Positions 8,018-16,901 of a stretch of 64,000 bases of DNA are shown here, piece by piece. Under the pieces are notes generated by a model. That model was given only the letters and a program-made list of their open reading frames with translations, had not been told where the DNA came from and did no database searches. The first letter of the stretch is position 1. The number at the start of each line of letters is the position of its first letter. The DNA lies in contig NZ_CP087263.1 of the NCBI RefSeq assembly GCF_020923435.1, forward strand, positions 3,801,970 through 3,865,969, read 5' to 3'. Made by a program: the position numbers and the translations under genes. Source of the stretch: Brevibacillus humidisoli (GTDB taxonomy: Bacteria > Bacillota > Bacilli > Brevibacillales > Brevibacillaceae).

Positions 8018-9022
8018 TCAGACTTTCCCCCACTTGATCAACAATCCGGCGTGGACCAATCCACCACCAAATCCGTACATCAAGATCGTATCTCCCGCTT
8101 TTATTTTCTCCTCCTTGATGGCCATGTGAAGCGATAGAGGGATCGTTGCTGCCGATGTATTCCCATAGTATTCCAAGCTGTAGAGTGTCCTCTCCAGCGG
8201 AAAACCAGTCTTTTCGCAAATCGATTCGATCATGCGCAGATTGGCGCTGTGCGGAATAAACCAGTCAACCTGGTCCAGGGTCATGCCCACCTTCTCCACA
8301 ACCTTTTGCATTCCTTTTGGCACAGTGGTGACGGCCCACTTGTACACTTCCCGACCGTTCTGAACAATCCGTTTGTTGTCGATCAGCTCCTGATCCCCAA
8401 TCTTGGAGGAAAGTCCGCTGCAGTACAGATGAACACCACCTTCGCCTTGGGAACCCAAGTGATACGATAGAAACCCAGGATGTTCTTCATCGCGCTCGAC
8501 CAAGACCGCTCCTGCTCCATCGCCAAATAGGATGCACGTCGTACGGTCACTGTAGTCCGTAATCTTTGACAGCGTCTCTGCCCCGATCACCAGCACCTTT
8601 TTATGCATGCCCGCCGTAATCAGCGAATTGGCCAAATGCAGGCCATACGCAAATCCGGCGCATGCTGCCTGCAAATCAATCGCTCCCGCCCCCTCTAGTC
8701 CAAGCCTGGCCTGTACTTGACTGGATACACTGGGAAATGGGAAATCTGGTGTAGACGTGCTAACGATCACTACCTCCACATCATCCAGCGATTTTCCGTA
8801 CCTTCTCGCCAAATCGTTTACAGCGGCGACACAGAGATCACTGGTAAATTCATCTGCAGCAGCTATGCGCCGCTCCCGTATCCCGGTCCGCTGCACAATC
8901 CATTCGTCGCTGGTCTCTACCATCTGCTCCAAATCGTGATTGGTCAAAACCTTTTCTGGCACGTAGCTGCCAATTGCGGTTATGCGTGCACGAGAGGAGA
9001 GAGCCACTCCTGTATTTGTCAT
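8018..9022 (-). CDS. fabH: 3-oxoacyl-ACP synthase III (FabH)
   Basis: FabH condenses an acyl-CoA primer with malonyl-ACP to start fatty acid synthesis; in Bacillales it favours branched primers. The 334-residue protein carries the full Cys-His-Asn triad: Cys in LQAACAGFAYGLHLANS near residue 123, His in WFIPHSANLRMIE near 258, and Asn in EYYGNTSAATIP near 288. The N-terminal signature ITAIGSYVPEKVLTN and EWIVQRTGIRERRI are standard. The gene stands alone between secA and the DJ-1 gene, away from any other fab gene, and has a FapR operator in its promoter. It may be one of two FabH paralogues, as in B. subtilis. Confidence 0.95.
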   Translation of the reverse strand: MTNTGVALSSRARITAIGSYVPEKVLTNHDLEQMVETSDEWIVQRTGIRERRIAAADEFTSDLCVAAVNDLARRYGKSLDDVEVVIVSTSTPDFPFPSVSSQVQARLGLEGAGAIDLQAACAGFAYGLHLANSLITAGMHKKVLVIGAETLSKITDYSDRTTCILFGDGAGAVLVERDEEHPGFLSYHLGSQGEGGVHLYCSGLSSKIGDQELIDNKRIVQNGREVYKWAVTTVPKGMQKVVEKVGMTLDQVDWFIPHSANLRMIESICEKTGFPLERTLYSLEYYGNTSAATIPLSLHMAIKEEKIKAGDTILMYGFGGGLVHAGLLIKWGKV

Positions 9023-9090
9023 CTTTCTTCCCTGCCTTTCTAGTAATCAGATGCGAACGATCTTTTATAACTTGATTATAGTATAAAGTA

Positions 9091-9107
9091 TTAGTAGTTG
9101 GTACTAA
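9091..9107. promoter_or_regulatory. FapR box upstream of fabH
   Basis: TTAGTAGTTGGTACTAA is an inverted repeat, TTAGTA-N5-TACTAA, closely matching the known FapR operator. It lies 69 bp before the fabH ATG and next to the -10-like TATAAT at 9075-9080 (reverse strand). FapR represses fatty acid genes until malonyl-CoA or malonyl-ACP binds it. Confidence 0.85.
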
Positions 9108-9121
9108 AATATGCATAAGAA

Positions 9122-9159
9122 AAACACCATTCTCCCGTTGAAAGCGGAAAATGGTGTTT
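9122..9159 (-). terminator. secA terminator
   Basis: A 10-bp perfect stem, AAACACCATT with AATGGTGTTT, is followed by TTTTTCTTA on the minus strand, just after the secA stop and before the fabH promoter. Confidence 0.8.
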
Positions 9160-9165
9160 CGTTCG

Positions 9166-11688
9166 TTAGCGCGTGCGCTTCTGCTGACGCCGCCGTTCCT
9201 GCTCCTCCGCACGGCGCTGCGCCCGGTTTTTCGGTTCGGCATCGCCTGAGGTGGCACTGGTCGGTCTCTCCGAAGGACCTGATGTTTTCAATTCTTTCTG
9301 GTTGGCTGCCTGTCCCTTGATAACCTCCTGACGCTCCAGATTCTGGCTCACTTCTGCTTTCATGATGTAGAGCGCCACTTCTTCTTCGATCTTGGCAACC
9401 ATCGCCTGGAACATCTCGTAGCCCTCGAATTGATATTCACGCAACGGGTCGGTCTGTCCATAAGCGCGCAGATGAATACCCTGACGCAGCTGTTCCATCG
9501 CGTCGATATGATCCATCCACTTGCTGTCTACCGCACGCAGAACGACCACTTTCTCAAACTCGGACATCAACTCGCCAATCTCTTCTTCCCGTTTGGCGAA
9601 CTGTTTCTCCACTTCGCTCTTGAGCAACTCGAGAATTTCTTCAGCTTCCTTGCCCTTGAGATCTTTGAGGGTAATCGTTTCCTCACGCAGGAAGCCGTTG
9701 TTGGCCGAATCCAGCAATCCTTGCAGATCCCATTCTTCCGGTACTTCTTCCTTTGGACAGTATGCTTCTACCATGCGCTCAATGACGCTTGCGATCATGC
9801 CTAGCACTACTTCACGCAAGTTCTCATTTTCCAGGATGTCGCGACGCTGCTTGTAGATGACCTCACGCTGCTGGTTCATCACGTCATCATACTGCAGAAC
9901 CACTTTACGGGCATCGAAGTTGCTGCCTTCCACCCGCTTTTGCGCTGATTCAACAGCACGAGACACCAACCGGCTCTCGATCGGTACGTCTTCCTCCATG
10001 CCCAATCGGTCCATCATGTTCATGATATTTTCCGCTCCAAAGCGGCGCATCAACTCATCTTGCAACGAGAGGAAAAACTGTGACGAACCAGGGTCACCCT
10101 GACGTCCGGAGCGTCCGCGGAGCTGGTTGTCAATCCGGCGGCTCTCGTGACGCTCCGTCCCGAGGATGTGCAGTCCGCCCACTTCCGCTACGCCTTCACC
10201 GAGCTGGATGTCGGTTCCGCGACCAGCCATGTTGGTAGCAATCGTAACGGAGCCGTACTGCCCTGCACGGGCGATGATTTCCGCCTCACGCTCATGCTGC
10301 TTGGCGTTGAGCACGTTATGCGGAACACCTTTTTGCCGCAACATTTTTGAAAGTCGCTCCGAATTCTCGATCGAGATCGTCCCGACCAGCACAGGCTGTC
10401 CTTTTTTATGCCGCTCGATGATTTCATTGACGACCGCTTTATACTTTGCGTCTTCGGTTTTATAAATTACATCTGGCAAGTCTTGACGGATCACCGGACG
10501 GTTGGTCGGGATGACAACTACGTCCAGCCCGTAGATTTTCTTAAACTCTTCTTCTTCTGTTTTGGCCGTTCCGGTCATGCCAGCCAGTTTCTGATACATA
10601 CGGAAGTAGTTCTGCAGCGTAATCGTCGCGAGGGTCATACTCTCGCTTTGTACTTTTAGGGCTTCTTTGGCCTCGATCGCCTGGTGCAGACCGTCGCCAT
10701 ACCGCCGCCCGACCATCAGGCGTCCGGTAAATTCGTCCACGATCACCACTTCGCCGTTCTGCACCACATAGTCGACATCCCGCTTGAACAGCACTTGTGC
10801 TTTCAACGCAGAGGTGATGTGGTGATTCAGCGTGATGTGTTTGGTATCGTACAAGTTGTCGATATTAAAGGCTTTTTCTACCTTGGCGACACCCTCGTCA
10901 GTCAAGGAGACAATCTTCAGCTTTTCATCAACCGTATAGTCGGTCTCCTCTTCCAACCGTTTGACGAAGTGAGCGCAGATGTGATAAAGCTCCGTCGAGC
11001 GGTTGGCCGCCCCGGAAATGATCAACGGCGTCCTGGCCTCGTCGATCAAGATGCTGTCTACCTCGTCGATAATCGCATAGTAGAGCGGGCGCTGTACCAT
11101 CTGCTCTTTGTACAAGACCATATTGTCCCGCAAGTAATCAAACCCGAACTCGTTGTTTGTCCCGTACGTAATGTCGCAGTTATAGGCAGCGCGCTTTTCA
11201 TCTGTACTGATGCCGTGTTTGTTGAGGCCAACCGTCAGGCCGAGAAAACCGTACAGCTTACCCATGGTCGTGGCGTCACGCTCAGCTAAGTATTCGTTGA
11301 CAGTGACCACATGGACGCCTTTCCCTTGCAGGGCATTCAAATAGGTTGCCAGCGTCGCCACCAAGGTTTTCCCTTCCCCGGTCTTCATCTCCGCGATGCG
11401 TCCCTCCTGCAGCACCATCCCACCGATCAACTGCACGTCGAAATGGCGCATGCCCAGTACCCGTTTGGATCCTTCACGGACAACGGCAAACGCTTCGTTT
11501 AGAATATCGTCGAGGCTCGCACCCTGAGCCAGGCGAGACTTGAACTCTTCTGTTTTTTGCCGCAGCTGCTCATCACTCAACGCAGCAATCTCCGGTTCCA
11601 AAGCGTTGATTTTCTCAACGCGTTTAAACATTTTTTTCACTTCTCGCTCGTTTGCATCACCAAATATTTTCTTTACCAGTCCTAACAT
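9166..11688 (-). CDS. secA: Preprotein translocase ATPase SecA
   Basis: SecA drives secretory proteins through SecYEG. The start is ATG 11688 ([19 protein letters not shown]) behind AGGGGTG, giving 840 residues; longer in-frame starts lack a ribosome site. Visible parts are Walker A MKTGEGKT near 101-108, Walker [22 protein letters not shown] near 207, the preprotein cross-linking region, [12 protein letters not shown] and [11 protein letters not shown] of the second helicase domain, then the wing and scaffold. The tail ends in a basic stretch, [21 protein letters not shown], with no CxCxSGxxxxxCH zinc motif, although most bacterial SecA proteins carry one. It is the canonical SecA by length and by its place after hpf, not SecA2. 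Confidence 0.97.
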   Translation of the reverse strand: MLGLVKKIFGDANEREVKKMFKRVEKINALEPEIAALSDEQLRQKTEEFKSRLAQGASLDDILNEAFAVVREGSKRVLGMRHFDVQLIGGMVLQEGRIAEMKTGEGKTLVATLATYLNALQGKGVHVVTVNEYLAERDATTMGKLYGFLGLTVGLNKHGISTDEKRAAYNCDITYGTNNEFGFDYLRDNMVLYKEQMVQRPLYYAIIDEVDSILIDEARTPLIISGAANRSTELYHICAHFVKRLEEETDYTVDEKLKIVSLTDEGVAKVEKAFNIDNLYDTKHITLNHHITSALKAQVLFKRDVDYVVQNGEVVIVDEFTGRLMVGRRYGDGLHQAIEAKEALKVQSESMTLATITLQNYFRMYQKLAGMTGTAKTEEEEFKKIYGLDVVVIPTNRPVIRQDLPDVIYKTEDAKYKAVVNEIIERHKKGQPVLVGTISIENSERLSKMLRQKGVPHNVLNAKQHEREAEIIARAGQYGSVTIATNMAGRGTDIQLGEGVAEVGGLHILGTERHESRRIDNQLRGRSGRQGDPGSSQFFLSLQDELMRRFGAENIMNMMDRLGMEEDVPIESRLVSRAVESAQKRVEGSNFDARKVVLQYDDVMNQQREVIYKQRRDILENENLREVVLGMIASVIERMVEAYCPKEEVPEEWDLQGLLDSANNGFLREETITLKDLKGKEAEEILELLKSEVEKQFAKREEEIGELMSEFEKVVVLRAVDSKWMDHIDAMEQLRQGIHLRAYGQTDPLREYQFEGYEMFQAMVAKIEEEVALYIMKAEVSQNLERQEVIKGQAANQKELKTSGPSERPTSATSGDAEPKNRAQRRAEEQERRRQQKRTR

Positions 11689-11814
11689 AGGGACACCCCT
11701 TTCACGGTTCACACCCGTCGGTGGACCCATCCTGGATCACATTAAATTAAAAATAACACATGAACCCATCTAAATGATTATTGTAACAAATGATGTGAAA
11801 AGTGCACAAGTAAA

Positions 11815-11838
11815 GGGAGCTGCCAAACGACAACTCCC
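11815..11838 (-). terminator. hpf terminator
   Basis: A 10-bp stem (GGGAGTTGTC with GGCAGCTCCC, two G-U pairs, 4-nt loop) is followed by TTTACTTG on the minus strand, 19 bp after the hpf stop. Confidence 0.65.
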
Positions 11839-11856
11839 TCAATCGTCACATTTTGC

Positions 11857-12411
11857 TCATTTTGGTTCAATCAATCCATATCGTCCATCGTTTCGACGAT
11901 AAACGACATTTACCTCATTGGTTACGCTGTTTTGGAAGACAAAAAAGCTGTGTCCCAGCATATCCATCTGCAAGACGGCTTCTTCCGCATCCATTGGCTT
12001 CAAGTCAAACCGTTTGGTGCGGACGATGTTCAGCTCATCGTCGTCTTCTTCATCGTCTGTCAGGACAGCCACCGATTCTGCCTGACGCAGCGCTATTTTC
12101 GCCGTCGAATCGTGCCGAAGCTTGCGGTTTATCTTGGTTTTATATTTGCGGATTTGACGCTCCAGTTTCTCAATCACCAGATCGATAGCGGCATACATGT
12201 CTTCATGAGTTTCTTCGGCGCGGATGATCACGCCTGTCATAGGGATGGTCACCTCGATGATCCCGTCCCCCCGGAGGACTCGCAAGGTTACGTTGACGTC
12301 TTTCACCTGCCCGTTGTCGAAGTAGCGTTCGAGACGGCCGAGTTTCTTCTCTACATAGTCGCGAAGAGCTGCAGTAACCTGAATGTTTTCACCACGAACT
12401 TGCATTTTCAT
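11857..12411 (-). CDS. hpf: Ribosome hibernation promoting factor, long form
   Basis: Long HPF binds the 30S subunit and dimerises ribosomes into inactive 100S particles in stationary phase. The 184-residue protein starts at ATG 12411 (MKMQVRGENIQVTAALRDYV) behind AAGGAGGT. Residues 1-100 are the S30AE/RaiA domain (VEKKLGRLERYF, then VTIPMTGVIIRAEETHEDMYAAIDLVIEKLERQI). A linker leads to the C-terminal dimerisation domain (VRTKRFDLKPMDAEEAVLQMDMLGHSFFVF...VVYRRNDGRYGLI). The hpf-secA order is the usual one in Bacillales. Confidence 0.95.
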   Translation of the reverse strand: MKMQVRGENIQVTAALRDYVEKKLGRLERYFDNGQVKDVNVTLRVLRGDGIIEVTIPMTGVIIRAEETHEDMYAAIDLVIEKLERQIRKYKTKINRKLRHDSTAKIALRQAESVAVLTDDEEDDDELNIVRTKRFDLKPMDAEEAVLQMDMLGHSFFVFQNSVTNEVNVVYRRNDGRYGLIEPK

Positions 12412-12566
12412 GGCACCTGACCTCCTTCCGTCTATGTTTACTGTATTCCTTGTGGACAGTGAAAATCCTCCTCTGCCCTTCATAATTTTTTTACATAACC
12501 TTTACAAACAGCATGCATGGGGGTCATGAAACACAACAGCAACAGATGCACAGGAGCGCGAACAAT

Positions 12567-12575
12567 TGCTATAAT
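12567..12575 (+). promoter_or_regulatory. Extended -10 promoter of the HD-GYP gene
   Basis: TGCTATAAT is an extended -10 (TGnTATAAT) 42 bp before the ATG. No clear -35 is needed with such an element, and none was seen. Confidence 0.6.
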
Positions 12576-12617
12576 AGGGAAGCACATGCACAAACCCGTA
12601 CGATGGAGGAGTGATCC

Positions 12618-13709
12618 ATGCCTCAAATGGTGAAGACAGGACCCGCTCTGATTGGGAAAATCCTGTCAGATGACGTATACAACGAGAACGGATTGCTGCT
12701 TCTGTCCCGGGGAACAGAGCTGACTTCCAAAGATATTCGCCTGCTGCTTGCCCATCAGGTGACCCATATTCCCGCATCCACTCTGTTTGAATGGATACCA
12801 TTCGGTCCAGGAGATGAGTACAGTGGAGAGATCCACGCTCAGATCAAACGGTTGCTATACAGAGACCCTGAAGTGATCCAAACGTACTCTCGCGCTTTGG
12901 AACAAACCAAAGAGTTGTTTGGAAAGATATCAGAGATCCATATCCCGTCCTTGCACCAGTTTACGGAGGCTTTTTTTCCCCTGCTCAATCAGGTCCTGCA
13001 AGAGACAGGTATTTTTCATCCGATCTATCTGCTGGAGGGATCGGAAAATTACACCTACCGCCATTCCATCAATGTTGGAATTCTGTCCGCCCTTCTGGCC
13101 AAGCTCCTCAACTGGCCGCAAGAACGGATCATTCTGATGGGTCAAGCCGGTCTCTTGCACGACATCGGGAAAATGATGATCCCACAGAATGTGCTGATGA
13201 AACCTGGCGAACTGACAGAGGAAGAGTTCGAAGTAGTGAAGAAGCACACCATCTATGGGTATCAATTGCTGAAGCAGATGGAGGGAACGGATTCGGTACT
13301 CGTACAGTGTGCCCACTGGCATCATGAACGCTGTGACGGGTCGGGCTATCCGGAGGGACGTACAGGCGACGAACTGCCCGTTGAGTGCCAGTTGGTGGCT
13401 GTAGCCGACACGTTTGATGCCATCTGCTCGGACCGTGTCTACAAATCACGCACCTCTCCATTTGAGGCGGCGAAGATTCTCTGGGGAGCCATGTTCAACG
13501 GCAAGCTGCACCCCGAGATCGTCTCCCGGTTCATCCAATACATCGTTCAATGTTACGTCGGACATAAGGCCATTCTCAGTAACGGTGAGGAAGTAGAAGT
13601 GGTACTGATTCACCTCGACGAACCGATGCGTCCCCTCGTACGGAGCGGCCGCCAGTACATTGATTTGCGCAAAGAGCGTGGAATCACGATCGAACAAATT
13701 GTCGGCTAA
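12618..13709 (+). CDS. HD-GYP domain phosphodiesterase
   Basis: The 363-residue protein is a probable cyclic-di-GMP phosphodiesterase of the HD-GYP class. The metal site is intact: H149, HDIGK at 181-185, H210, and HHERCDGSGYP at 235-245, which includes the GYP signature. Residues 1-110 form a leader region of the kind common in Bacillales HD-GYP proteins (GPALIGKILSDDVYNENGLLLLSRGTEL). There is no receiver domain or membrane segment, so it is probably cytosolic. The start ATG has GGAGG eight bases upstream. It is divergent from hpf-secA and stands alone; c-di-GMP turnover fits with the motility genes 4 kb away. Confidence 0.9.
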   Translation: MPQMVKTGPALIGKILSDDVYNENGLLLLSRGTELTSKDIRLLLAHQVTHIPASTLFEWIPFGPGDEYSGEIHAQIKRLLYRDPEVIQTYSRALEQTKELFGKISEIHIPSLHQFTEAFFPLLNQVLQETGIFHPIYLLEGSENYTYRHSINVGILSALLAKLLNWPQERIILMGQAGLLHDIGKMMIPQNVLMKPGELTEEEFEVVKKHTIYGYQLLKQMEGTDSVLVQCAHWHHERCDGSGYPEGRTGDELPVECQLVAVADTFDAICSDRVYKSRTSPFEAAKILWGAMFNGKLHPEIVSRFIQYIVQCYVGHKAILSNGEEVEVVLIHLDEPMRPLVRSGRQYIDLRKERGITIEQIVG

Positions 13710-13732
13710 TGGAGAATGTGTTGAAAATGTAA

Positions 13733-13759
13733 TACCCCCTGAACACAGTTCAGGGGGTA
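13733..13759. terminator. Bidirectional terminator between HD-GYP gene and csp
   Basis: A 12-bp perfect stem, TACCCCCTGAAC with GTTCAGGGGGTA and a 3-nt loop, lies between two convergent genes. T-rich stretches follow on both strands. Confidence 0.7.
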
Positions 13760-13802
13760 GGGCTCGTCATTTTATTCGGTAACTGTTTCCAACGCGGAAA
13801 CC

Positions 13803-14000
13803 TTACAGCTTGATGACGTTTGCTGCTTGAGGGCCACGGTCACCTTCTACGATGTCAAACTCCACAGACTGACCTTCGTCCAAGGTTTTGAATCCATCCG
13901 ACTGAATGGCGGAGTAGTGAACGAACACGTCTCCTCCATCTTCACGCTCGATGAACCCATAACCCTTTTCAGCGTTGAACCATTTTACTTTACCCAGCAT
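13803..14000 (-). CDS. csp: Cold-shock protein (CspA family)
   Basis: The 65-residue protein is a single cold-shock domain with both RNA-binding motifs: RNP1 KGYGFIE and RNP2 VFVHYSAI. It begins [18 protein letters not shown] and ends [10 protein letters not shown], matching family length. The true start is ATG 14000, with AAGGA about 11 bases upstream; the in-frame upstream extension is not conserved-looking. It acts as an RNA chaperone and transcription antiterminator. Confidence 0.95.
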   Translation of the reverse strand: MLGKVKWFNAEKGYGFIEREDGGDVFVHYSAIQSDGFKTLDEGQSVEFDIVEGDRGPQAANVIKL

Positions 14001-14093
14001 GCAAAATACAGTCCTTTCTTTTTGGAAACTGTGGAGCGACACCCCACGTCTCGAATATATCACTCTGCTCATCCCAAAGTCAAATTGTGGATG

Positions 14094-14771
14094 TCAGCGT
14101 GTGTACCGTTTTTCCAGTCCACGAACGACGACCCGTGACAGGAAAAGTGTCATGATTAGATAAATAGCGGCGATCGTCAGATATGGAGGGTAGCGTTCGA
14201 AGGTACTCTTGGCCACGTTGATCCCGGCGTAAGCTAGGTCTGTCACCGAAATGGCGGCAAGCAGCGAAGAGTCTTTCAGCAGCGTGATAAACTCGTTGCC
14301 CAACGGTGGCAACATCCGTACAAATGCCTGCGGGATAATGATCAGCCGCATCGCCATTCGATTCGTCATCCCCAGCGAACGGGCCGCTTCCATCTGCCCG
14401 GGGTCAATCGATTGTATCCCGGCCCGGAAGATCTCGGCAATATAGGCGGCTGCATTGAGCGTCAGGGCGACAAAACCGGTAAACAAGGGCTGCGGCGCGG
14501 GCGAACCGGGAAAGAATGTTTCCCAAAACGAAGGGATAACTGCAAAGTGAAACAGGAAGATCTGGACGAACAGCGGTGTACCCCGAAATACTTCCACGTA
14601 AATCGCCGCCGGAATCCGCAGGATCTTGATCTTCGAAATTTTGGCCAGCCCAATAAACAGACCCATGACTGTCCCCAGTGATATCGCTACCGAAGTCAGC
14701 AAAATGGTATACATGATTCCCCGATAAAACCACTCGCGATATTCCCAGACCACGTACCAATTCCAATCCAT
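14094..14771 (-). CDS. Amino acid ABC transporter permease
   Basis: The 225-residue membrane protein belongs to the His/Glu/Gln/Arg permease family. It starts at ATG 14771 behind GAAAGGAGG. It has an N-terminal amphipathic start (MDWNWYVVWEYREWFYRGI), about five membrane segments, and the EAA loop that docks the ATPase (EAARSLGMTNRMAMRLIIIPQA near 145-165), followed by LPPLGNEFITLLKDSSL. It lies 150 bp downstream of its binding protein. No ATPase gene follows; the next gene is the cold-shock protein. Confidence 0.9.
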   Translation of the reverse strand: MDWNWYVVWEYREWFYRGIMYTILLTSVAISLGTVMGLFIGLAKISKIKILRIPAAIYVEVFRGTPLFVQIFLFHFAVIPSFWETFFPGSPAPQPLFTGFVALTLNAAAYIAEIFRAGIQSIDPGQMEAARSLGMTNRMAMRLIIIPQAFVRMLPPLGNEFITLLKDSSLLAAISVTDLAYAGINVAKSTFERYPPYLTIAAIYLIMTLFLSRVVVRGLEKRYTR

Positions 14772-14923
14772 TGGTGTCCTCCTTTCACAAATCTTGTTGA
14801 AAAGCGGGCACGCCATCAGACGCGCCCGCCTTCATGCTGCCGAAGGATATTCGTCTATCTGTCAACATCACTGTCCCGCTGCTGACTGTACTTGAGACGA
14901 TTTGTTTATGCTTTATTCAACCT

Positions 14924-15781
14924 TTATTGAACAAAGTACTGTTTGTGAATCTCCTCCAGTTTTCCGTTGTCCTGGATCGTCTTGAGCCCTTGGTTCAGCT
15001 TTTCGAGAAGCTCGCTGTTTCCTTTTTTGACCATGATGCCGTAATATTCTTTCTCAAACGAGTCATCTTTGAGCAGCTTAAACTTTTTGCCAGCAGCCGT
15101 CTTGGTGTAGAGGGAAAGCACACCGTTGTCAGCCACTACAGCCTGTACACGGCCGTTGAAGAAGTCATCCACGGCCGACGGAGTGTCTTCGTACTCTCTC
15201 AAGCCTTCATAGGTGTCACCAAACGCTTTTTTGACTGCGATAGCACCGGTAGTTCCGCCTTGTACCCCGATGGTCATTCCTTTCAAGTCAGCCAGTTTGG
15301 TTACCGGAGAATCTTCAGCTACCATGATCAACTGATTTGCCTCAAAGTACGGCTCGGTAAAGTCGTACTTCTGTTTGCGGTCGTCTGTGATGGTAATCGC
15401 CGAGATGCCGAGATCGACTGTCCCTTTTTCAATCCCGTCAAACAGCGGGTCCCAGCCGGTATGCTTGATCTCAATCTTCATCCCAGCTGCCTCAGCAATC
15501 GCGTTGATGACGTCAATGTCAAAGCCGGAGATCTTGTCGGCTTCCATTTTTTCAAACGGCGGATAGATCGCGTCGGTTCCAACGACGTAAGTCTTTTCTG
15601 CGGTGCCCTCACCCGACTGATTGTTCGTGTCGCCGGTATTGGCCTGTTCATTGCCCGCACCTGTGTTTTGCTGATTGCCCGCCTCAGGCTGGCTAGTGCC
15701 GCATCCCGCTGCCAACAGCGTAAAACTGAGCAGTGCGACGATCATCAGCAACCAGTTTCTGTTCCATCCGTTCTTCTTCAT
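14924..15781 (-). CDS. Amino acid ABC transporter substrate-binding lipoprotein
   Basis: This 285-residue lipoprotein captures a polar amino acid outside the membrane. The signal peptide ends in a lipobox, LLAAGC, at residues 22-27, followed by a Gln/Asn/Thr-rich linker. The SBP_bac_3 domain runs from TYVVGTDAIYPPFEKME through SGFDIDVINAIAEAAGMKIEI, DLGISAITITDDRKQKYDFTEPYF and LKGMTIGVQGGTTGAIAVKK. The start has AGGGGGTT upstream. It is followed by the matching permease. The exact ligand (Gln, Glu, His, Arg or Cys) cannot be read from the sequence. Confidence 0.9.
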   Translation of the reverse strand: MKKNGWNRNWLLMIVALLSFTLLAAGCGTSQPEAGNQQNTGAGNEQANTGDTNNQSGEGTAEKTYVVGTDAIYPPFEKMEADKISGFDIDVINAIAEAAGMKIEIKHTGWDPLFDGIEKGTVDLGISAITITDDRKQKYDFTEPYFEANQLIMVAEDSPVTKLADLKGMTIGVQGGTTGAIAVKKAFGDTYEGLREYEDTPSAVDDFFNGRVQAVVADNGVLSLYTKTAAGKKFKLLKDDSFEKEYYGIMVKKGNSELLEKLNQGLKTIQDNGKLEEIHKQYFVQ

Positions 15782-16127
15782 CTCGTGAACCCCCTTTTGT
15801 CCTTCCCTCTTCCAGTTTGTGCAACCACACAGATGTCATTCCTCGACTGTACGACCTGTACACAACGGCGTCCCCTAAACGACGCGTTCTCCACAGAGTT
15901 GTCCACATTATCCACAACCACTTGTGCACATGGGGAAAAGTTGAGGAACACACACTGTGTCCGAAACATCTCCAGATCAGCCGACCCTGCTATCGTCTCT
16001 GTTTCACAGAATCAACCTGATTTGGCGATGCTTCCAAAAGACAAGTGCCGGAAAACAAAGAATCTTTCAGCACTTAACGAGAATAGATTCGCTTTGCATG
16101 AAGAAATTCCTCTTAGGCAAATTTTTT
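15782..16127. other. Intergenic region with a DnaA-box-like cluster
   Basis: This 346-bp gap lies upstream of the binding-protein gene and downstream of the MotB-like gene. On the plus strand it holds five 9-mers related to the DnaA box TTATCCACA: CTGTACACA (15856-15864), TTCTCCACA (15887-15895), TTGTCCACA (15899-15907), a perfect TTATCCACA (15908-15916) and TTGTGCACA (15922-15930). Four fall within 44 bp. The gap must also hold the promoter of the binding-protein gene. Nothing else recognisable was seen in it. Confidence 0.65.
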
Positions 16128-16901
16128 TTATTGATCAGCCTGCTGCAGATCAGGCAGAATCACTAACTCCACCCTGCGATTCCGCGCCCGATTAGCCGCT
16201 GTCGTATTGTCGGCAACCGGGTTTCGTTCCCCAAGTCCGGCGACGATAAAGCGAGAAGGAGGGAGCTGATGCTGATCGACCATCTCCCGCATCACCGACA
16301 GCGCGCGTGCGGCCGATAGTTCCCAGTTGGTCCGATACCTGCTGTTGGCGATCGGCACGTTATCTGTATACCCCTCGATCCGGACCAGGTGCGGGAAACG
16401 CTGCAGCACTCCGGCCACCGATGCAATCACCTGCCTGCCTGTCTCTTGTAATTCTGCCGATCCGCTAGTAAACAAGACATTCTCCGGGAGGCGGATCATC
16501 AATCCCTCCGGTGTTTGTTCGAACTGCACGTTCATCTCATGCAGGGCGGCGGCCAACTGCGAGCGGACGATGTCCAGGCGCTTGCTGGCATCCTCCTCTA
16601 CGGTCCGGACAGCCTCGATATCAGCCACCAACTGCTGCTGACGCTGTTCCAACAGGGCGATTTCCCGCTGCAGCTCCAACTTTTGCAGCTCGAGGATGTC
16701 TTTGCTCTTGATCGTCTCCTGCAAGGCGGTCTGCTGTTCCGCCTCCGCCTGCTTCACCTCACGCAGCTTGCTCTCGAACTGCGAGGCGGAGGTAGCAGCG
16801 ATGATCACGATGATCACGAACAAGAGAGAGATCAAGTCGCTGTAGCTAAGCAGCCAGCTTTTCTCCAGCTCTTTCTCATCGTACAAGCGCTCATCCTGCA
16901 T
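16128..16901 (-). CDS. MotB/OmpA-like stator protein
   Basis: The 257-residue protein has the MotB plan: a short cytosolic start, one membrane segment (SWLLSYSDLISLLFVIIVIIAA, residues 15-36) whose Asp in SYSDL is where MotB carries its proton-binding Asp, a long coiled coil rich in Gln and Glu (40-130), then a peptidoglycan-binding OmpA domain (VRIEGYTDNVPI, NWELSAARALSVM, GLGERNPVADNTTAANRARNRRVELVI). The coiled coil is longer than in ordinary MotB. It overlaps the MotA-like gene by 11 bp, so the two are coupled. It may be an alternative flagellar stator or a Tol/Exb-like energy transducer. Confidence 0.75.
   Translation of the reverse strand: MQDERLYDEKELEKSWLLSYSDLISLLFVIIVIIAATSASQFESKLREVKQAEAEQQTALQETIKSKDILELQKLELQREIALLEQRQQQLVADIEAVRTVEEDASKRLDIVRSQLAAALHEMNVQFEQTPEGLMIRLPENVLFTSGSAELQETGRQVIASVAGVLQRFPHLVRIEGYTDNVPIANSRYRTNWELSAARALSVMREMVDQHQLPPSRFIVAGLGERNPVADNTTAANRARNRRVELVILPDLQQADQ

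Noticed and set aside
12502-12801. Minus-strand frame opposite the start of the HD-GYP gene
   Set aside because: Antisense to a well-supported gene, without ribosome site or domain.
15856-15930. Chromosomal origin of replication
   Set aside because: DnaA boxes are clustered but no dnaA, dnaN, recF or gyr genes and no AT-rich unwinding element are nearby.
14834-16195. 453-codon plus-strand open frame across the binding-protein gene and the intergenic gap
   Set aside because: It covers the strongly supported binding protein in antisense and part of the DnaA-box region; no ribosome site or recognisable domain.
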